NCBI GenBank assembly: GCA_035493475.1
Contig: DATJIF010000124.1
Location: forward strand, 1 to 64,000
Direction of reading: 5' to 3'
Source of the DNA: Actinospica sp035493475
GTDB lineage: Bacteria > Actinomycetota > Actinomycetes > Streptomycetales > Catenulisporaceae
DNA: 64,000 bases
Positions 18,020-25,959 of the stretch are shown here, piece after piece (position 1 is the first letter of the stretch; each line of letters opens with the position of its first letter). A program made the position numbers and the translations under genes. The notes beneath the pieces are model-generated. The model was given only the letters and a program-made list of their open reading frames with translations. It had not been told where the DNA came from and made no database searches.

Positions 18020-18274
18020 ATGAATGATGAGGTGGGGCCACCGCTGAGCGACGAGGAGGGCCGCACGCTCGTGAACCTTCTTGCACGCCACTGTGCGCAT
18101 GGCGTGGACCAGTGGGACAACTGGCGTCTGACCCTCCCCGGAGAGAGCAACTTCTACGTGCTCATCGAGCACGGCACAACGCCATGCGGATGGCCGCCGG
18201 AGCGCTTTTACCAAGTCTGGCCGCCGCGCTCGACGTCAATTGGAGGAGCGAACAGCGATCAGTCCGGTACTTGA
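18020..18274 (+). CDS. small hypothetical protein
   Basis: An 84-residue protein from ATG 18020 (MNDEVGPPLSDEEGRTLVNL). The part up to about residue 60 (HGVDQWDNWRL, NFYVLIEHG) looks like a folded alpha/beta protein with sensible composition. The last 20 residues are less convincing and may reflect a shifted frame. No family recognised. Confidence 0.45.
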   Translation: MNDEVGPPLSDEEGRTLVNLLARHCAHGVDQWDNWRLTLPGESNFYVLIEHGTTPCGWPPERFYQVWPPRSTSIGGANSDQSGT

Positions 18275-18320
18275 GAACCGTTAGGCGCATCTCTTCGCGC
18301 GGACGCGTCCAGCTTGGCTT

Positions 18321-18424
18321 GTGCCCGATGCGTGCCTGTCAGGAGGTGGCCGAACGGTGAATCACGGGGACGCACGGAAGATCGACTCCGCGTCTAGCAT
18401 CTGACCAGCGCGCAGGTCAGCGTG
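18321..18424 (+). repeat. dispersed GTGCCCG repeat, copy 2
   Basis: Starts GTGCCCGATGCGTGCCTGTC, contains AATCACGGGGACGCACGG and ends GCAGGTCAGCGTG. Closest to the copy at 22381 (same GATGCG variant and same following block). Confidence 0.65.
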
Positions 18425-18465
18425 GTTCTGCTTCCCATGCTGCTGTCTCATGACAGGATTGGCCC

Positions 18466-18813
18466 GTGGAAGCGGTGGAGACCTTGCGGTCGGAGTACGC
18501 GGCCGAGCCGGGCTCGTTCCTACTTACGGCAAGGATCGAGCGAAGGTGGGATCTCGAGGCCTTCCAACGACTTCAGCGCGCCATGCTCGAGGTCTGCCGG
18601 GCGATATCGGGGCGAGACACGATCGAGCGCTGGATCGCGGATTGCTTCTGGTACGTGGAAGGCTTCGTGCGGGAAGACTGCGCGCATCCCGATTTCCCCC
18701 GGCCGGAACCGGAGTATTACGAAGCAGCGAAGAGACGCACGTTCGACCTCTCAAGTTGGCTCTTCACCGGCGAGTGCCCGCGTCTGCCGAGCTACGAATG
18801 GCCGGACCTCTGA
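18466..18813 (+). CDS. hypothetical protein, 115 residues
   Basis: Starts at GTG 18466 (MEAVETLRSEYAAEPGSFLL). The composition is that of a soluble helical protein with many aromatic residues (ERWIADCFWYVEGFV, PEPEYYEAA, LSSWLFTGECPRLPSYEWPD). No family recognised. Small single genes of this kind between mobile debris often are immunity or antitoxin proteins; that is only a contextual guess. Confidence 0.55.
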   Translation: MEAVETLRSEYAAEPGSFLLTARIERRWDLEAFQRLQRAMLEVCRAISGRDTIERWIADCFWYVEGFVREDCAHPDFPRPEPEYYEAAKRRTFDLSSWLFTGECPRLPSYEWPDL

Positions 18814-19131
18814 CGCTCGGTCTACTTGGCAGGCTGACACCAGCGACCGACACCAACGGCACCGTACGCCAGCATTCAACCGCAGCTCACGCCGACCAGC
18901 CGGTGTGCCACACGGCCTCAGCCACGCAGTTCAGGGCCCTGGTAGACGAAGCTGGGGGTCATGTGCACGGTCGGCGCTGGCAGGAGCGTGAGGCGTTGCA
19001 AGCAGTACTGCAGCGCAGTATGCCAACGGGCCTGACGAGCAGCAGGCTGTACCGAGTTCGGGGCGAAGAGCCTGCTCGCTGGCCCATGCGCGGTACGACG
19101 CAGTGCCAATACGTTGGACTGGACACTCAGC
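18814..19131. other. gene-less stretch
   Basis: No convincing gene. The sequence GAAGCTGGGGGTCA followed by .GTG at about 18947 recurs at about 22625, in line with the other blocks shared by these two segments. Confidence 0.4.
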
Positions 19132-19542
19132 ATGACCCACACTGAGCCCGTGACGGTGAGCATGTTCGTGATTCAAGGGTCCAAGGTTGCGACCCTGGAG
19201 GACTTCTGGCGGGAAATCGGCGAAGCGGTCAACGGTCCAGGCGGGTATTTCGGACGAAACCTCGACGCGTTCATTGACTGCCTGCGCGGGGGCTACTTCC
19301 CGGAAGGTACCGAGGAGTTCACGTTCCTGTGGCGCGGCCACGAACAGTCACGTCGATCTCTCGGATATCCGGAAACGGCACGCCAGTTGGAGCTTCGATT
19401 GAGGCGTTGCCATCCGACTAACCGCGAGCGGGTTGCAGCCGAGCTTGCTGACGCTCGCGCGGGAACAGGACCGACCGTCTTCGACTGGCTAGTTGAGATC
19501 TTCGAGGATCAGACCCCCGGTGCTCTGCAGTTCGATGGATAG
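19132..19542 (+). CDS. barstar family protein (RNase inhibitor)
   Basis: A 136-residue protein with the barstar signature: VSMFVIQGSKVATLEDFWRE, then GYFGRNLDAFIDCLRGGY, where the Asn-Leu-Asp-Ala-Phe helix faces the active site of barnase-type RNases. ATG 19132 is chosen over an in-frame TTG at 19114 because the family starts close to the first strand. No barnase-type toxin is adjacent, so this is an orphan immunity gene that may protect against a foreign RNase toxin. Confidence 0.8.
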   Translation: MTHTEPVTVSMFVIQGSKVATLEDFWREIGEAVNGPGGYFGRNLDAFIDCLRGGYFPEGTEEFTFLWRGHEQSRRSLGYPETARQLELRLRRCHPTNRERVAAELADARAGTGPTVFDWLVEIFEDQTPGALQFDG

Positions 19543-19676
19543 GCAGAGCTCGCCGGAGTCAGCAGGAAGTCAGGGGAAGGTCCGACAGTGGCCGACAACA
19601 GACGGCAGCGCACGGGCGGCAGCGCGTGGACGTGTGCTGCCACGACTCGAAATGGGAGAACAGGTGGCGGCATCTC

Positions 19677-20156
19677 ATGGTCGGTGAACAGGTTCAGTCT
19701 GCCTTGGGGTTCACGGTCGGCGACATCGTTAGGATCTCCTGCGAGTGTGAAGAGGCCCGCGTCGCCCGGTTGATGGGGGGCAACGTGATGCTCGATTGGC
19801 CGTGGCGCACGATTGATCCGGATTGCCGCCGGTTCCGGTGGGATGGCACGGTGGGCCTACCGCGGGATCCCGACCACTACGACGGGGGCAACTCCCCCTG
19901 GAGTACTGATCCTGATGTCCAGGAGCTTGGACCCGGGGACGTGTGCCAGGTCGGAGTCGAGCCGACAGAGGTGCGGATAGTGGGGATACGACGCTTTGAT
20001 CCGCCGGCCGCGCTCGGCTGGCTGCCCCATACAGACGTTGCGCTTGGAATGTGCTTCCTCGGCGTCGAGGATGACCCGGAAGGTGGCTTCACGATTTACC
20101 TGCCAAGCGCGGAGCCGTTTGTGATCGAGCACCTCGACACGACGCGTGCTAGCTGA
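19677..20156 (+). CDS. hypothetical protein, 159 residues
   Basis: From ATG 19677 (MVGEQVQSALGFTVGDIVRI) the protein is acidic, soluble and rich in Trp, Pro and Asp, with a beta-rich look (VMLDWPWRTIDPDCRRFRWD; GFTIYLPSAEPFVIEHL). I do not recognise it. It lies 134 bases after the barstar gene on the same strand and directly before the tRNA-Val fragment, so it may be another cargo or immunity gene. Confidence 0.55.
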   Translation: MVGEQVQSALGFTVGDIVRISCECEEARVARLMGGNVMLDWPWRTIDPDCRRFRWDGTVGLPRDPDHYDGGNSPWSTDPDVQELGPGDVCQVGVEPTEVRIVGIRRFDPPAALGWLPHTDVALGMCFLGVEDDPEGGFTIYLPSAEPFVIEHLDTTRAS

Positions 20157-20269
20157 CATCAGTCGTGACATCAACCCGGCGGGACGAGTGAACCCCGTAC
20201 GGGTCTGCACGGAATGGCCATGCGGTCACTGACGTGGGGAAGCCCTGGCAGGCTCCGAACCGGAGCGAA

Positions 20270-20313
20270 CTTACAAGGCAGATGTCACTGGTTCGAACCC
20301 AGTAGCGCCCACT
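20270..20313 (+). tRNA. isolated 3' half of a tRNA-Val (TAC) gene, probable attachment site
   Basis: CTTACAAGGCAG gives the anticodon loop (TAC) and 3' side of the anticodon stem, then the T arm CTGGTTCGAACCCAG and acceptor strand AGCGCCCACT. The expected 5' half is absent: the bases before CTTACA do not pair with GGCAG, and no GGGCGCT is present upstream. This is what an integrase leaves at the far side of an element inserted in a tRNA gene. It is not a functional tRNA. Confidence 0.6.
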
Positions 20314-20317
20314 GAGG

Positions 20318-20356
20318 ACTTGGCCCCCTGCCGTTCGCTACGGCAGGGGGCCAAGT
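20318..20356 (+). terminator. long hairpin after the tRNA-Val fragment
   Basis: Perfect 16-base-pair stem: ACTTGGCCCCCTGCCG (20318-20333), loop TTCGCTA, and its exact complement at 20341-20356. It sits five bases after the acceptor strand, as the natural terminator of a tRNA gene would. Confidence 0.8.
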
Positions 20357-21281
20357 CGTTCTCGGCGGCCTGGGTCCGGTCTTCTTGGGTTAGCTGACTG
20401 TGCGTCACCCACCCGCCCTAGTCTCAGCGTGGTCGGCTCGCGTCGGCGGCCTGCCGGGGAGCCTGAAACCGGACGGGATGGGCGAGAACTTTCTCTACAA
20501 GGATTCAGGGATTCAAGGCGCGTCCGTTGGGCGCGCCGCCCGTCGCCGCCCGAGCCGATCGCTCCTGTCTTCGCCTCGCTCCCGTCTCGGCCCGCACCGG
20601 GCTCACGTGCAACCAGGGCGAGCGCAATCTCCTGTTGGGACGCAGCCAGTCGGTCAACCGCGAGCGCACGGAAGCTCATCGAAGGGGATCTCGAGGAACC
20701 AGCCGAGCAGTCCGAAGCAGCGAGCATGGATCGCGGAGTCACTGCGGGGACCTGGCGTCGCCGGACCCGCGCTAGCGTTCCGCGCGCGGGCCGGCACGCC
20801 AGTCCACACAGACACACGGGCCAAGCAGCCACAAGGACGCAGGCCTGTCACGGCTAAACCGACGAGCACCACAGCCGTAGTCACCGACCGTCAACTCTCG
20901 ATGGACACCGCACCGTTCTGGGCGCGAGGCCGGACAGCCGCACGTAGCCGGGGAGAAGAGCGAAAGGCAGACGCCTCCGGCAGGCCTCCCTCAGGGAAGC
21001 TCCAACGGTCAGGCTGCGGTTTGGTGGGTGGTTGCGGGACAACTCGGATCTTCCCCTCGCCCGTCACCCGATGGGCTGCCAGACGCCGGCCGACACCTCA
21101 AGGCAAAACCCAGCCTTGACGCGCCGACCATCGCCCGGCAGAACAGGAGTTTGCCGACCGAGGGGAAGATCCGAGCAGCACCGCTTGTGGGCTGAAGCCC
21201 AGTTGCCGCGGGGAGGTCCGGAGCGCACCCGGCAGCGGATACGATCTGGCCAGGTGAGGCCCAGCTAGCTAAGGATCAAGC
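20357..21281. other. gene-less stretch, about 0.9 kb, with a perfect inverted repeat
   Basis: No convincing gene on either strand. It contains the 17-base inverted repeat CTCGGATCTTCCCCTCG (21043-21059) and its complement at 21159-21175. Confidence 0.45.
21043..21175. repeat. 17-base perfect inverted repeat, 99 bases apart
   Basis: CTCGGATCTTCCCCTCG at 21043-21059 is exactly complementary to 21159-21175. The arms are too far apart for a simple terminator; they could be the ends of a small non-autonomous element or binding sites. Confidence 0.6.
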
Positions 21282-21884
21282 GTGATGACGGCAGCCCTAG
21301 ACCGACTCTTCGAGATTCTCGGCGAGCCGACTTACCGCGTCGATCGTGTGCCATGGGAGAGGGCCGAGCCTGAAGCAGGTTTGCGGTTCCCTTTGGACTA
21401 CAAGGCGATCATCGACCGGTACGGGACCTTCGAGATCTACGAATACCTGACGGTCAGGGGGCCTTTCCGCGGGCGACCGCAAAGTGACATGCCAGAAGGG
21501 TTTCTCGGCTACGCCGCATCCTCGCGGGATGAGGCTGAGAACGTACTGCTGCCCGAGAACGGGACGGAGCCCTCGCCGGACGGCGAGTTGGTCACCGGGC
21601 CTGACGTCCTGCTCAGTTGGGGCGGAAACATCGCGGGAGACCGGCTCTTCTGGCTGCTGGACGGCGAACCTGACAACTGGCCGATTGCGATCTGGTTCTG
21701 CGGTGGGCCATGGGTGGTAGTCCGTTCCGGCATGGCCGAGTTCCTTGCCGACGTCGTCACTCGGAGGCTTCCCGAACAGGACAATCCGATCCCGGTTCAA
21801 GGACCGGAGAACCCAGATTGGACGCCCGGCGAGGAGGTGCCGCCGCTGCTGACCAGCTTGGGCGGGTGGGAGGACGCGGGTTGA
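21282..21884 (+). CDS. SMI1/KNR4 (SUKH) family protein, probable immunity protein
   Basis: About 200 residues. The N-terminal region has the SUKH pattern: a first helix (ALDRLFEILGEP), then EAGLRFPLDYKAIIDRYGTF (the LP-x-DYK-x-xxxxYG motif), followed by strands such as LLSWGGNIAGDRLFWLLDG and WPIAIWFCGGPWVVV. SUKH proteins commonly neutralise polymorphic toxins. No toxin gene is adjacent. Starts at GTG 21282 or the next codon ATG 21285. Confidence 0.8.
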   Translation: MMTAALDRLFEILGEPTYRVDRVPWERAEPEAGLRFPLDYKAIIDRYGTFEIYEYLTVRGPFRGRPQSDMPEGFLGYAASSRDEAENVLLPENGTEPSPDGELVTGPDVLLSWGGNIAGDRLFWLLDGEPDNWPIAIWFCGGPWVVVRSGMAEFLADVVTRRLPEQDNPIPVQGPENPDWTPGEEVPPLLTSLGGWEDAG

Positions 21885-21936
21885 GTACCGGGCTGCCCGA
21901 GAAGGCACCACCCGCAGATGTCGGTACAGCAGCGGG

Positions 21937-22043
21937 GTACAGCAACCAGGCTGATGCTCAGCGGTTCCAACCGGCGTTCACCGAGGTAGCCCGTTCGGAT
22001 ATATCCCGCTTTGACCGGGGGTTGCCGCAAGTTCGGGACGAAG
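21937..22043 (+). repeat. duplicated block A, copy 2
   Basis: Begins GTACAGCAACCAGGC, includes GCTCAGCGGTTCCAACCG and ends GGGACGAAG; pairs with 17895-17997. Confidence 0.6.
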
Positions 22044-22051
22044 CGCAAGCC

Positions 22052-22330
22052 TCAGGCACGTCGCCGGCGCGCGGCACGCTCCGCGAATACGAGGGCAGAT
22101 GCTAGGGCGGGCGGTACGAGGAGTACGGCCCAGCTCAGCCACGCGAGCTGGATGGAGTCGAAGGGCAGGATGAGCGGCCAGGACCACGCCAGTGCGCGGA
22201 CTGGATTCCTAATCACCCACGGCATCCGGGCTCGAGCCGCCGTGATATGCGCCGTCGCTCGCGTGACACACTTTGACCACACGATGACCACCGGCAGGAA
22301 GGCGATCGCGAATCCGAGCCCATCTGGCAT
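22052..22330 (-). CDS. small membrane protein, unknown
   Basis: A 92-residue protein with hydrophobic segments at about residues 4-18 (LGFAIAFLPVVIVW) and 60-82 (IQLAWLSWAVLLVPPALASA), and a basic C-terminus (RAARRRRA), consistent with two membrane passes. No family is recognised. It is the only leftward gene between the SUKH and YcxB genes. Confidence 0.45.
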   Translation of the reverse strand: MPDGLGFAIAFLPVVIVWSKCVTRATAHITAARARMPWVIRNPVRALAWSWPLILPFDSIQLAWLSWAVLLVPPALASALVFAERAARRRRA

Positions 22331-22380
22331 GTCAACATGATCGGCCCCAGGGCTACATCAAGGCAATGGAAAACCGATCC

Positions 22381-22482
22381 ATGCCCGATGCGTGCCCGTC
22401 AGGAGGCGATGGAACCGTGATTCACGGGGACTCACGGGAGATCAACTCCACGTCGAGGCTCTGACTAGCCCGGAGGTCAGCG
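22381..22482 (+). repeat. dispersed GTGCCCG repeat, copy 3
   Basis: Starts ATGCCCGATGCGTGCCCGTC, contains TGATTCACGGGGACTCACGG and ends GGAGGTCAGCG. Most similar to copy 2 at 18321. Confidence 0.65.
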
Positions 22483-22836
22483 CGGGTGCGGATACCCTGC
22501 TTACCAAGCTGACAGCGCGGGCAATCGCTGCCTCTAGCATTATCGCCATGGAATAGGCTGCAGTTCGCGTCAACTAGGCGACGAGCCGACGCACCTCGTT
22601 CATGCTGGTCAGCGGCATAGTGGGTGAAGCTGGGGGTCAGGTGGATGCCGCATGCAAGGGCCGGGTTCCGGTGGGCTGCTATCCAGGGCACCGATCGTGT
22701 GCCACGCGTGCGGCTGCCTCCTGACCGCCTCATTTTCCCACCGGTTCGGCCGCGAGGCCTCGGGCGCCCCGGCGGCGCCTGTTGAGGAGACCCGGGAATT
22801 GTGGCACAGCGAACTGCTGTACCTCAGTGCAGTGCC

Positions 22837-22924
22837 GTGCCCGCCGCGTGCCCGTACGGAACGGTAGCAGCGCTCAATCACGGTCACTCGCGGCGAGCGG
22901 GCCATGGGGGCGCAGGTCAGCGTG
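22837..22924 (+). repeat. dispersed GTGCCCG repeat, copy 4
   Basis: Starts GTGCCCGCCGCGTGCCCGTA, contains AATCACGGTCACTCGCGG and ends GCGCAGGTCAGCGTG. Most similar to copy 1 at 17027. Confidence 0.65.
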
Positions 22925-23059
22925 ACGCGCGCGAGCTACGGCCGCTGCTACGGATTTTGCAAACAGGTGGTCAGGGGCTCAAGATCCAGCGGTCCCGTTT
23001 CGGTTGCGTCGCGAGATGGAAGCCGCCAGTATATAGCCGCCGCAGCTTAGGAAGGGTTT

Positions 23060-23605
23060 ATGTTCATCCACGTTGATTACAAGCTCGAAGCTGACGAGTT
23101 CGCTCGGGGCATACTCGCGGCCTTCCGGCGAGGGCACAGGATAACCCAGGCCGTGGGCGTGACCATCGGCCTACTACTCGCAGCGGCCTACGCCATCAGC
23201 TCTGCGAAGCACCTGTCGCCGCCTTCCTTGTGGACGATGACCGTGCCCATGTCGCTAGGCACGCTCTACGGAATCCTGCAGCCGTGGATACGTGGACTTG
23301 TGCTGAGGCGGCAGCACCGGCAGCGGAAGACTATGAGCGTGGGCGTCACCCTCACCGAGGACGGCATGACCTGGGATGTGCAGACGAAGGGCGGAGAGCA
23401 CCGCAGCGTCATGGGCTGGGCGAGCCTCGTCAAGATCCGGGAGACGCCTGAGTTCTTCCTGCTCTACCCGACACGGAGGCAGGCGACCGTGGTTCCCAAG
23501 CGAGCCTTTGCCCCGGACCAAGCAGAGTTGTTCTCGCGGTTCGTGGAGTATGCATTTGCCCAGGCACGCCAAGCGCAGCCTGAGGTGCCGGCCGCGCGAG
23601 CCTGA
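23060..23605 (+). CDS. YcxB-like membrane protein
   Basis: A 181-residue protein: an N-terminal amphipathic part, two membrane segments (about residues 32-48 and 58-75) and a cytoplasmic C-terminal domain with the YcxB-like pattern (VTLTEDGMTWDVQTKGGEHR, MGWASLVKIRETPEFFLLYP, VVPKRAF). This domain occurs in many bacterial membrane proteins without known function. A good ribosome site precedes ATG 23060. Confidence 0.7.
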   Translation: MFIHVDYKLEADEFARGILAAFRRGHRITQAVGVTIGLLLAAAYAISSAKHLSPPSLWTMTVPMSLGTLYGILQPWIRGLVLRRQHRQRKTMSVGVTLTEDGMTWDVQTKGGEHRSVMGWASLVKIRETPEFFLLYPTRRQATVVPKRAFAPDQAELFSRFVEYAFAQARQAQPEVPAARA

Positions 23606-23815
23606 GCTGAATTGACGCGTCCGCGGCTAGCCGAGACTTCGGCATGCATCGAAGAGTCGGGGTCTTCCGAGGCTTCGTGTCAATGGCCGAAGTCAGCCGG
23701 AAGTCAGCGAGACGCCCGACAGCAGCCTACAATAGACGAGAACGTACGGCAGCCGACCTGCACGGGAACGAACCAGTCGAGAGCCGCCGATAGCGCCATG
23801 GAGGTCCGTACGGCT

Positions 23816-23827
23816 CTTACAAGGCAG
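23816..23827 (+). repeat. 12-base echo of the tRNA-Val anticodon arm
   Basis: CTTACAAGGCAG repeats the first 12 bases of the tRNA-Val fragment at 20270. The following bases diverge. It could be a degenerate attachment core or chance. Confidence 0.25.
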
Positions 23828-23856
23828 TGTTCGTGGTCGCCAGCTACAAGGCACGG

Positions 23857-24594
23857 TTAGCCGATGTTGCCAAGGACACGAGCGAGCAGAGTTCTGTGGT
23901 TGGGCGAAAGAGTGAACGGGATGGCACGCGGGCTGTGCTTGCCAGTACAGACAAGAATCTGACCCTCGTCAGCCTCGGAACGGCCCGCGAGCGATGGATC
24001 GCTGTTCGGGTAGTACCACTTCTCGCGGCCCCAGTAGGGATGGTCGAGAAGTGCTTCGGCTAGTTCGTTCCTAGCAGCGGCCGGGACGCCGACGCTCGCC
24101 AGCGCGGAACCGACCGTGGCTCCGGCGTTTGCAGACAACTCGTCGTCGCCGAGGATAGGCAGCAGGAGCAGCAAGCGGGCGTGCGGATCGGTCACCCCCG
24201 GTCCATCACCAGGGCGGTTTGCGACGTAGATGAGTTCCCGCCACGCGAGGCCGGGACCTGAGAAGTGACCCTCCAGGCTCGCCAGAGCGGCTATGCGATC
24301 CCACTCGGGGTGGGACAGGTAGTAGTCGATGCCCTCATCTTCGACGAAGTTGCGATAGACGATCGAGATGCAGTGGCCCTGCTCCAGCGGTACCCGGATG
24401 ACCGGCCAGGCAGCGGGCTCGGTGAGCCGCTCGAAGGCCGTGTCGGCATCTGCGGCGTCCACGCCTAACGCATCGGGCTCTGGCTCGTAGTCCTCGCCCT
24501 CGGCGAGCCAGAGTAGGTACGCCGCCCAGAACCCGGGGAGTCCGAGCAGTTCCTCGCCAGGAACCAGCGGTTCATTCTCAAGACCAGGGATCAT
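23857..24594 (-). CDS. hypothetical protein, about 245 residues
   Basis: Starting at ATG 24594 (MIPGLENEPLVPGEELLGLP) the protein is acidic and soluble: FWAAYLLWLAEGEDYEPEPD, then GHCISIVYRNFVEDEGIDYY, HPEWDRIAALASLEGHFSGP. A longer form starting at 24651 is possible but its extension looks random. I believe similar proteins occur in Streptomyces, without a known function. It is transcribed away from the gene at 24677, so the two share an 82-base promoter region. Confidence 0.55.
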   Translation of the reverse strand: MIPGLENEPLVPGEELLGLPGFWAAYLLWLAEGEDYEPEPDALGVDAADADTAFERLTEPAAWPVIRVPLEQGHCISIVYRNFVEDEGIDYYLSHPEWDRIAALASLEGHFSGPGLAWRELIYVANRPGDGPGVTDPHARLLLLLPILGDDELSANAGATVGSALASVGVPAAARNELAEALLDHPYWGREKWYYPNSDPSLAGRSEADEGQILVCTGKHSPRAIPFTLSPNHRTLLARVLGNIG

Positions 24595-24676
24595 CTCGCA
24601 ATGCTGCCAGCTCACGCTAGTGCGGCGGTAGTGCTTGCCGGGCCATTGCATGCACCTGAAACGCTAACGTGGCCGG

Positions 24677-25249
24677 ATGCCTTACAGCGAGCAGGAATGC
24701 CTGCACCACCTCTTGCAGATCCTGCCGGCCGATGTGGCGGCCGAGGCCCGCGACGCGTGGTCCATCGGCGAGCAGGAAGGCGCACTAACCCGAATCGCTG
24801 ACAGTCTGGCCGGACGCCCGGCCGGAGTAAGCGAGCTCGACCGCGCTCGCCTTGCCGCCCTTGCAGAACACTGGGGCACGCTCGAGGCGCTCTCGTCGAT
24901 GCTGCACGCGATCCCGTCCTCGAACAACGAGGAAGACGCCCCGTGGGAATCCGTGGAGGGCACACGGCGTGCAACGCAGATCGAAACCGAGCTCGGCCGG
25001 GAGATCGCCGAGGACCACAGCCTTGCCGGGCGCGTGCTGACCGCGTGGCTTGCGGCAGCCCGCAGCGACGACGTCCTGGTGCGCGTCTATGCACGCGAAC
25101 CCTGGGGGCCAGGATGGCCGGCCGTCGCCTATGCGATCGTGCACCCCACGTGGAGCGGTACCGCTGAGCAGCGGCCGTGGCCGACTGCGCAGACCTTCGA
25201 GTCCGTCTACGACGCCCTGAACGCTTTCGCGCACCAGTGCACGGCATAG
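24677..25249 (+). CDS. hypothetical protein, 190 residues
   Basis: Starts at ATG 24677 (MPYSEQECLHHLLQILPADV). The N-terminal 75 residues are helical (LADVAAEARDAW.., LDRARLAALAEHWGTLEAL); the C-terminal part (VLVRVYAREPWGPGWPAVAY, AIVHPTWSG) looks like a small beta-rich domain. No family recognised. Divergent from the gene ending at 23857; context suggests cargo of a mobile element. Confidence 0.55.
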   Translation: MPYSEQECLHHLLQILPADVAAEARDAWSIGEQEGALTRIADSLAGRPAGVSELDRARLAALAEHWGTLEALSSMLHAIPSSNNEEDAPWESVEGTRRATQIETELGREIAEDHSLAGRVLTAWLAAARSDDVLVRVYAREPWGPGWPAVAYAIVHPTWSGTAEQRPWPTAQTFESVYDALNAFAHQCTA

Positions 25250-25847
25250 CCCACAGTCTGTAACCGCCCGCTCAGGCCGCAGGAGTGAGGAACCCAGGAA
25301 GCCGCTGTGCGCCTGTCCCCTACCGGAAGTGCCATTGTCTGTCGGCGGCGGCGTGTCCACGTCCAACTCCACGAAGATCGGTTGGAGAAGTAGCGCTGAA
25401 GAGCTGCACAACCCTAGGTCGCCATAAGGTAAGCGGCAGGTTAGCGCCCCATGGGTGCCAGAACGCACGCAGCCCTTTTAATCCTTCGCGGCTCCTGCGG
25501 GCGTTGCACCTGCTGCGCGTCACTGGCCGCTTGGGCACCCAGGTTGATGGCCGCGACATCCACCTGTCGGTAGCCAGCAGGGATGACTGGCTGGTTGAGA
25601 TGCGGTCCGAGGATTTGTGGCCCACACTCAAGTCATGGTGTGTTCGAATGGTCGCGGTGCAGCTAGTGGTGCCCTGCAGGGCTCCGCGTCGGTTCCAAAA
25701 TGTTGCGCGAACGCCATGGGCGTCGGGGACCATTTGGGGACCACACGCTATCCGCGATCATGAACGACCTGCGGCGGACGACTCGCGATGCGCGCGAAGT
25801 CACGTGCGCACACCATGTCTGACGTGCAGGAACGCTCCAGCTGGCGA
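25250..25847. other. gene-less stretch before the tRNA-Pro fragment
   Basis: No intact gene. Contains the second copy of the integrative-element end repeat (25702-25774). Confidence 0.45.
25702..25774 (+). repeat. integrative-element end repeat, copy 2
   Basis: GTTGCGCGAACG, GGGGACCATTTGGGGACCAC and CGCGATCATGAACGACCTGC match the blocks at 16406-16479 in order and spacing. Confidence 0.55.
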
Positions 25848-25892
25848 ACTGGGGGTCAGGGGGTCGCAGGTTCAAATCCTGTCAGCCCGACT
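25848..25892 (+). tRNA. isolated 3' half of a tRNA-Pro (GGG) gene, probable attachment site
   Basis: ACTGGGGGTCA gives the anticodon loop (GGG); GGTCGCAGGTTCAAATCCTG is the variable region and T arm; TCAGCCCGAC is the acceptor strand. The 5' half (expected to begin CGGGCTG) is missing. The decayed recombinase gene starts 68 bases further right and is read towards this site, the usual arrangement of an integrase and its attachment site. Confidence 0.65.
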
Positions 25893-25899
25893 AGAAAAA

Positions 25900-25939
25900 G
25901 CGGCCGGTGGCCTGGGAGAAATCCCAGGCCACCGGCCGC
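25900..25939 (+). terminator. long hairpin after the tRNA-Pro fragment
   Basis: Perfect 18-base-pair stem: GCGGCCGGTGGCCTGGGA (25900-25917), GAAA tetraloop, complement at 25922-25939, then a pyrimidine-rich run. Eight bases after the acceptor strand, as expected of the native tRNA terminator. Confidence 0.85.
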
Positions 25940-25959
25940 TTCTGCTTCTCTACCTGTTG

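Larger units (their letters stand above)
22331..23059. other. gene-less stretch holding two dispersed repeats
   Basis: Apart from the GTGCCCG repeats at 22381 and 22837 and the shared GAAGCTGGGGGTCA segment near 22625, I see no gene. The end carries the ribosome site of the YcxB-like gene (AGGAAGGG, about 23049). Confidence 0.5.

Noticed and set aside
20221..20313. Complete tRNA-Val gene
   Set aside because: The bases before CTTACA cannot form the D arm, the 5' anticodon stem or the acceptor stem, so only a 3' half is present.
22652..22867. 71-codon plus-strand frame with HACGC motif
   Set aside because: Runs into dispersed repeat copy 4 and has no ribosome site; probably chance.
25848..25892. 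Complete tRNA-Pro gene
   Set aside because: No matching 5' acceptor or D arm upstream; only the 3' half is present.
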